DNA of 64,000 bases from Aeromicrobium terrae (GTDB lineage: Bacteria; Actinomycetota; Actinomycetes; Propionibacteriales; Nocardioidaceae). Both the position numbers and the translations under genes were made by a program. Positions 52,910 through 64,000 of this stretch are shown piece after piece. The stretch is from assembly GCF_008039565.1 (NCBI RefSeq), contig NZ_VDUX01000005.1, forward strand, positions 124,001 through 188,000. The letters are read 5' to 3'. Position 1 is the first letter of the stretch, and each line of letters opens with the position of its first letter. The notes under the pieces are model-generated. The model searched no databases and was not told where the DNA came from. It saw nothing but the letters and a program-made list of their open reading frames with translations.

Positions 52910-53466
52910 GATCCGCCTCTTCCCTGGTACGTCTGCTGATCGTCCTCACGGTCGTCGGGGTGCTGGTGGGCGCGGCCGGCTTGATCATCCCTCGCCTCAG
53001 CGACGGTGACGACGGCGGCGGCGCCCGGGGCGCGGTGGAGCAGCGGGCGCGCGACTTCGCCGTCACCTACAACACGTACTCCGTCACGGAGAAGGCCGAC
53101 TACCAGAAGCGGATGCGACCGCTGCTGACGCCGTCGTACTTCAAGGAGTTCACCACCGTCACGAACGCGGTCTTCGACGCCATCAAGGGCAAGGACCAGA
53201 AGAGCGGCAGCGCCAAGGTCCTGCAGGTGGCGGTCGACTCCATCGACGGCGACTCCGCCGTGGCGCTGGTCGCGGTCAACGCGAAGATCACCACCGACGC
53301 GGACGAGGCCGCCGTCGAGCGCCGCTTCCGCTGGAAGGTGACGTTCGCCCGCCAGAAGGGCCTGTGGCGGGTGAGCCAGTTCGAGTCGGTCGCGCCGCTG
53401 CAGGCCTCGGTCGGCACGCCGACCCCGACGCCCAGCCCGACGCCGACCGAGGGGGGAGACCAGTGA
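52873..53466 (+). CDS. Mce-associated membrane protein 1
   Basis: This 197-residue protein has one N-terminal membrane helix (LVRLLIVLTVVGVLVGAAGL) and an extracytoplasmic domain of the Mas/Mam type: FAVTYNTYSVTEKADYQKRM, a two-layer fold like SnoaL/NTF2 relatives. It ends in a Pro/Thr repeat (TPTPTPSPTPTE). GTG at 52873 follows AAAGGA and lies inside mceF. Proteins of this kind are encoded after mce genes and are thought to stabilise the importer. Confidence 0.88.
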   Translation: MDVASARSGDELRSASSLVRLLIVLTVVGVLVGAAGLIIPRLSDGDDGGGARGAVEQRARDFAVTYNTYSVTEKADYQKRMRPLLTPSYFKEFTTVTNAVFDAIKGKDQKSGSAKVLQVAVDSIDGDSAVALVAVNAKITTDADEAAVERRFRWKVTFARQKGLWRVSQFESVAPLQASVGTPTPTPSPTPTEGGDQ

Positions 53467-54251
53467 GCTCGTCACAGCCCCCGCAGCCGCCGCGCCGCCG
53501 CCGCATCGCCGGCGAGAGCAAGCCGGCCCCACCCGCGCCGGCCAAGCCGGCCGCCAAGCGCAAGCCGGCCAAGGCCGCCAAGCCCGCGCCCGCAGCGAAG
53601 GCCCCGAAGCCGGCACCGGTCGCGAAGCCGGCGAAGGTCGCCAAGCCCGTCGCCAAGCCGGCGCGTCCCAAGACCAAGCCGGCTCCGGCGGTTGAGCCCG
53701 AGACCGTCGACGCGAGCACGATCCCGGCCGAACCGGGGGAGTCGTCGCGCCGTCTCCCGTCCCTGCCGTTCCTCGGGCTGGTCGCCGTCGCCGTGGCCGC
53801 CGTCGTGTTCGGCGTGGTCTTCGGCATCCGCGGGTGGAACGACTGGCAGGACTCGCACGGCATCGTGGAGGCGCACGACAAGGCGGCCTCCACCGCGTCC
53901 AGCGCCGCGGAGACGATCTTCTCCTACGAGTACGACAAGCTCGACGACCACATGGACGACGCCAAGGCCACCATGACGTCGTCGTTCGCGAAGAAGTTCG
54001 AGTCGATCTCGCCGGCGCTCAACGACCTCGCCCCGCAGCGCAAGATCCAGGTGAAGGCCAGCACGCGCGACGCCGCCGCCGTCGACTGCGGCACCACCTG
54101 CGACCCCGACCGCGCCGAGGTGCTGGTGTTCATCGACCAGGCCCGCCTGGCCGACGGCTCGAAGGAGCCCACGGTCTTCGCGAACCGGATCACGATGTCG
54201 ATGGTCAAGCACGACGGCACCTGGCTCGTGGACGACATCAAGGCGCTCTAG
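53463..54251 (+). CDS. Mce-associated membrane protein 2, Lys/Pro/Ala-rich
   Basis: This is a 262-residue protein. The first 95 residues are a cytosolic low-complexity region built of AKPA/KPAPA units (KPAAKRKPAKAAKPAPAAKA). A membrane helix follows (LGLVAVAVAAVVFGVVFGI), then an extracytoplasmic Mas-like domain with ETIFSYEYDKLDDHMDDAKA. Two cysteines lie close together, DCGTTCD. The positively charged repeat may bind RNA, DNA or acidic lipid head groups. GTG at 53463 overlaps the previous stop by four bases; it is the last mce operon gene. Confidence 0.85.
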   Translation: MSSSQPPQPPRRRRIAGESKPAPPAPAKPAAKRKPAKAAKPAPAAKAPKPAPVAKPAKVAKPVAKPARPKTKPAPAVEPETVDASTIPAEPGESSRRLPSLPFLGLVAVAVAAVVFGVVFGIRGWNDWQDSHGIVEAHDKAASTASSAAETIFSYEYDKLDDHMDDAKATMTSSFAKKFESISPALNDLAPQRKIQVKASTRDAAAVDCGTTCDPDRAEVLVFIDQARLADGSKEPTVFANRITMSMVKHDGTWLVDDIKAL

Positions 54252-54325
54252 CAGCAGCAAGACCCTCTGGCAACAGGGAAAACCGAAAAGCGTTCCGCAC
54301 GAATCGGGATTTGTCAAGGACCACC

Positions 54326-54355
54326 CTTGCATTCGTTCGGTACGGCGCGTTAGAC
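54326..54355 (+). promoter_or_regulatory. Promoter of rpoB-rpoC
   Basis: TTGCAT (54326-54331) and TAGACT (54350-54355) are spaced by 18 bases. A leader of about 120 bases would precede rpoB, and nothing else is recognised in the 54252-54479 gap. Confidence 0.65.
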
Positions 54356-54479
54356 TGAACTTTCGCGCCCACCTCGCCTGCTTGTCATGCCCTTGACTGG
54401 GGTGTCGTGGCGTGCGCCGAAGTCCATATCAGTGCGCCACTGACCGTGGCCACATTGCGAGCCCTCGGAAGGATCCCTC

Positions 54480-58034
<3,555 letters not shown>

Positions 58035-58054
58035 GAAAGAAGGAACTGAACTAG

Positions 58055-61897
<3,843 letters not shown>

Positions 61898-61916
61898 CCA
61901 GCACGCACGCACCACA

Positions 61917-61946
61917 CGAAGGCCCCCGCCCCGGCGGGGGCCTTCG
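61917..61946 (+). terminator. Terminator after rpoC
   Basis: CGAAGGCCCCCGCC (61917-61930) pairs perfectly with GGCGGGGGCCTTCG (61933-61946), followed by CCTTCT. It lies 19 bases after the rpoC stop. Confidence 0.88.
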
Positions 61947-61952
61947 CCTTCT

Positions 61953-62069
61953 GGTCTCGATACACCCGGCTCGCTGGCGCTCGCCGGGCACTCGACCAGC
62001 GAGTGGCAGCGCGCGCTCGCTCGGTGATCGAGTGCCTGCGAGCTCTGCGAGCAGGTGTATCGAGATCAC
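61953..62069. repeat. Dispersed repeat family B, copy 3 (two units in opposite orientation)
   Basis: A reverse unit (61953-61999, GGTCTCGATACACCCGGCTC ... CACTCGACC) is followed by a forward unit (62022-62069, CGGTGATCGAGTGCCTGCGA ... TATCGAGATCAC). The forward unit is almost identical to the first unit at 9475. The order of orientations is opposite to the copy at 9475-9591. It lies between convergent genes, and its end is next to the acyltransferase stop. Confidence 0.9.
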
Positions 62070-62073
62070 ATCG

Positions 62074-63159
62074 TCAGACGCCGGCTGTTGCCTGCTTCTT
62101 CTCAGCAGGCTTGTCGGGCTTCGGGATCTCCCGGAACAGCCAGGTCAGCCTGGGCTCGAACACCGGGCGGAAGACCTTCGCGACGATCGGCGTCATCAGC
62201 AGGTTGGCCAGGACGACGGCGCCGAGGATGACCAGCACGGCCGCGCCGGCGCCGTACTCGGTGAGGTCCTCGAACACGTCGTACTTCAGGTTGAGGATCA
62301 GGATCACGTAGCCGTGCAGCAGGTAGCAGTAGAACGTGCGGCCGCCGAGGGCCGTCGTCCACGACTTGCTCTTCGGCACGAGCGAGAGGGCCGCGAACGT
62401 CAGCACGAAGCCCACGACGAGCAGCTCGGCGCGCTGGGTGATCCCCTCTACCGGGGTGGCCCCGAGCGGGGACTCGTCGTAGCGCTGCTTCCAGAGCAGC
62501 CAGTCGGTGGTCCAGCCGGAGGAGTACACGTAGCAGATCACGAAGGCGGTCAGGAGCACGATCGCCGACACCACGCGCACCCGCACCTCGGTGAGCCGTT
62601 CGAAGACCTGCCGGTTCATGTGCAGCCCGACCACCCAGAACGGCAGGAAGCCGAGGATCTTCGGCAGCGCCAGCACGTTCGGGATCTCGAACAGGCCCAC
62701 GGTCAGCGAGATGATGATCGACGTCGTGATCGGGTACTTCAGGGCCCGCCAGATCGGCGTCGTGAGGCGCCAGACGAACAGTGCGGCCATGAACCAGGCC
62801 AGCCACTGCGGCGACAGGATCATCATCGGGTCCGGGTCGCCGGTGTAGTGCCGCGTGATCAGCTGCATCGACGTCTCGACGATGAGGTAGGGCACCACGA
62901 GGGTGCTGACGATGCGCCGCACCTGCCGGGCGTCGCCCATGTAGCGGCGCGCCGTGTAGCCGGAGATCAGGACGAAGAACGGCATGTGGAACGCGTAGAT
63001 CCACACGTACACGCCGCGGGCCGAGTCCATGTCGGTGAACTGGGTGAGCGAGTGGCCGATGACCACGAGCAGCATCACCCAGTAGCGAGCGTTGTCGAGG
63101 TACGCGACGCGCTCCTTCACCGGAGCGGTCGAGACGGGCAGCGGTTCGAGCGCGCTCAT
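62074..63159 (-). CDS. Acyltransferase 3 family membrane protein
   Basis: The 361-residue product has about ten membrane helices of the acyltransferase 3 (OafA/YrhL/NolL) family. The N terminus has RVAYLDNARYWVMLLVVIGH, with the catalytic-type histidine, followed by FHMPFFVLISGYTARRYMG. The family transfers acetyl or other acyl groups to extracytoplasmic sugars or peptidoglycan. The substrate is unknown. ATG at 63159 has TAGAGT eight bases upstream (63168-63173 on the minus strand). It is divergent from a NUDIX gene. Confidence 0.88.
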   Translation of the reverse strand: MSALEPLPVSTAPVKERVAYLDNARYWVMLLVVIGHSLTQFTDMDSARGVYVWIYAFHMPFFVLISGYTARRYMGDARQVRRIVSTLVVPYLIVETSMQLITRHYTGDPDPMMILSPQWLAWFMAALFVWRLTTPIWRALKYPITTSIIISLTVGLFEIPNVLALPKILGFLPFWVVGLHMNRQVFERLTEVRVRVVSAIVLLTAFVICYVYSSGWTTDWLLWKQRYDESPLGATPVEGITQRAELLVVGFVLTFAALSLVPKSKSWTTALGGRTFYCYLLHGYVILILNLKYDVFEDLTEYGAGAAVLVILGAVVLANLLMTPIVAKVFRPVFEPRLTWLFREIPKPDKPAEKKQATAGV

Positions 63160-63176
63160 GATGGTTGACTCTAGTT

Positions 63177-63668
63177 GTGGAGCCTGAGAACCGCCCGTCG
63201 CAGACGCAGCGCCTGGGAGCGTATGCCGTCGTCGTGCGGGACGACGCGTTGCTGCTCACCCGCATCTCCGCGATCGGCTACCCGGCCGGGTGGTGGGCGC
63301 TGCCCGGTGGCGGCGTCGATCACGGTGAGTCGCCGCACGACGCGGTGGGACGCGAGCTGTACGAGGAGACCGGGCTCCGGGTCGCGAGCCAGCGGCTGGT
63401 CGACGTCCACCACGTGCACGTCGTGGAGGTCGGCCGTGGCGACATGTACGAGGACTACCACGGCGTGCACCTGCTCTACGCCGTCGAGATCGAGCCCGGG
63501 GGAGAGCCCCGCGTGACCGAGACGGACGGCACCACGGACCTCGCGCGCTGGGTGCCGCTCGACGAGCTGCCGCCGCGAGCACCGGACAAGGCGCCGGGCC
63601 GGCTGCTACCGGTGGTCGAGCACGTGCTCGAGAACCTGGATCACTTCTTCTTGGCCGGCGGGTCGTAG
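63177..63668 (+). CDS. NUDIX hydrolase
   Basis: This pyrophosphohydrolase of about 163 residues has a complete Nudix box, GGGVDHGESPHDAVGRELYE then ETGL (about residues 44-67). It probably cleaves a nucleoside diphosphate linked to another group; the substrate is not predictable. I chose GTG at 63177 (VEPENRPSQ). The alternative is TTG at 63165, four codons earlier. No Shine-Dalgarno sequence is present, and the gap to the divergent acyltransferase is only 17 bases, so the promoters must overlap. Confidence 0.88.
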   Translation: MEPENRPSQTQRLGAYAVVVRDDALLLTRISAIGYPAGWWALPGGGVDHGESPHDAVGRELYEETGLRVASQRLVDVHHVHVVEVGRGDMYEDYHGVHLLYAVEIEPGGEPRVTETDGTTDLARWVPLDELPPRAPDKAPGRLLPVVEHVLENLDHFFLAGGS

Positions 63669-64000
63669 AAGAGCATCGCGTAGTTGCCTCGCGCCGACAG
63701 GACGTAGGTGGCGGTGGCCCGCTCGCCGTTCTTGCGCTCGGCCGTGTAGGTGGTGCTGACCTCGTTCAGGTCCTCGACGACGTCCTTCGTGGGGGTGCCG
63801 ACGGTCGAGACGAAGTCCGACGCGATCTGGTCGGCCTGCACGGCGGTCTCCGTGGCGAGCGCGACGAACCGCGGCCGGTAGCCGCTGAGCAGGATCGACG
63901 CGCCGAGCGGGGCCTTCCAGCCGTTCAGCAGGCTCGTGGTGGGCGGGGAGTCGACGTCCATCTTCGGCCAGATGAAGTCGGAGGTGTCCTTGCCCGGGGC
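63641..64000 (-). CDS. Hypothetical protein, C-terminal part (cut by window edge)
   Basis: The minus-strand frame is open from the window end to a stop at 63641, giving at least 119 residues. An internal ATG at 63961 is probably not the start because the frame continues through sensible sequence (SDFIWPK). The visible part has alternating hydrophobic and polar residues (APLGASILLSGYRPRFVALA, then VVEDLNEVSTTYTAERKNGE) and ends in KKK, with no obvious membrane helix. No family is recognised. It converges on the NUDIX gene with a 28-base overlap. Confidence 0.6.
   Translation of the reverse strand, partial: APGKDTSDFIWPKMDVDSPPTTSLLNGWKAPLGASILLSGYRPRFVALATETAVQADQIASDFVSTVGTPTKDVVEDLNEVSTTYTAERKNGERATATYVLSARGNYAMLFYDPPAKKK

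Noticed and set aside
43095-54251. Horizontal acquisition of the mce operon as an island
   Set aside because: Base composition and codon use look like the flanking ribosomal and rpo genes, there are no flanking repeats or integrase, and mceG at this place is shared with mycobacteria.

Overview
The window is a chromosomal segment of a high-GC actinobacterium. Three things point there: the block tRNA-Thr, tRNA-Met, rpmG ... tRNA-Trp, secE, nusG, rplK, rplA ... rplJ, rplL ... rpoB, rpoC; a complete yrbE/mce lipid-import operon; and the frequent 4-base ATGA or GTGA gene overlaps. The dispersed short inverted repeats and the order rplJL-mce-rpoBC make me lean to Nocardioidaceae (Nocardioides/Aeromicrobium type). 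That family assignment is an inference; the phylum-level call is secure. I see no insertion sequence, prophage, CRISPR array or plasmid feature.

Layout. Positions 1-8439 carry the distal part of a canonical complex I operon (3' end of nuoG, then nuoH-N), followed by a polyprenyl diphosphate synthase that probably makes the menaquinone side chain (8462-9451). A RarD-like permease and a methyltransferase come next. Positions 11213-19509 hold a second, reduced complex I set, nuoA-B-C-H-I-J-K-L-M-N. It lacks the NADH module (E, F, G) and also nuoD, and the overlapping gene ends leave no room for them. Positions 19600-33400 are a mixed region: a secreted nuclease-like lipoprotein, YajQ, tRNA-Tyr, a NarL-type two-component pair facing two small membrane proteins, a DUF1059 protein, a Ca2+/H+ antiporter, a large ATP-binding LuxR regulator with a DUF4242 protein downstream, pyrD, and an MFS exporter divergent from its TetR regulator.

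Positions 33447-61897 are the informational core: tRNAs, L33, MurB, a malic enzyme/adenosine deaminase/membrane protein operon on the minus strand, SecE, NusG, L11, L1, a lipoprotein, L10, L7/L12, the Mce operon, RpoB and RpoC. The Mce operon (43095-54251) is complete: ATPase, two permeases, MceA-F and two Mce-associated membrane proteins. The window ends with an acyltransferase, a NUDIX hydrolase and a gene cut by the window edge.

Two themes cut across the genes. First, many genes that head a transcription unit lack a Shine-Dalgarno sequence. Instead they have a TANNNT -10 hexamer 6-7 bases before the start codon, which is the signature of leaderless mRNAs. Second, at least three families of short dispersed inverted repeats occupy gene ends and intergenic spaces. 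Two copies of one family are read in frame as part of the C-terminal tails of NuoH and of the second NuoI.
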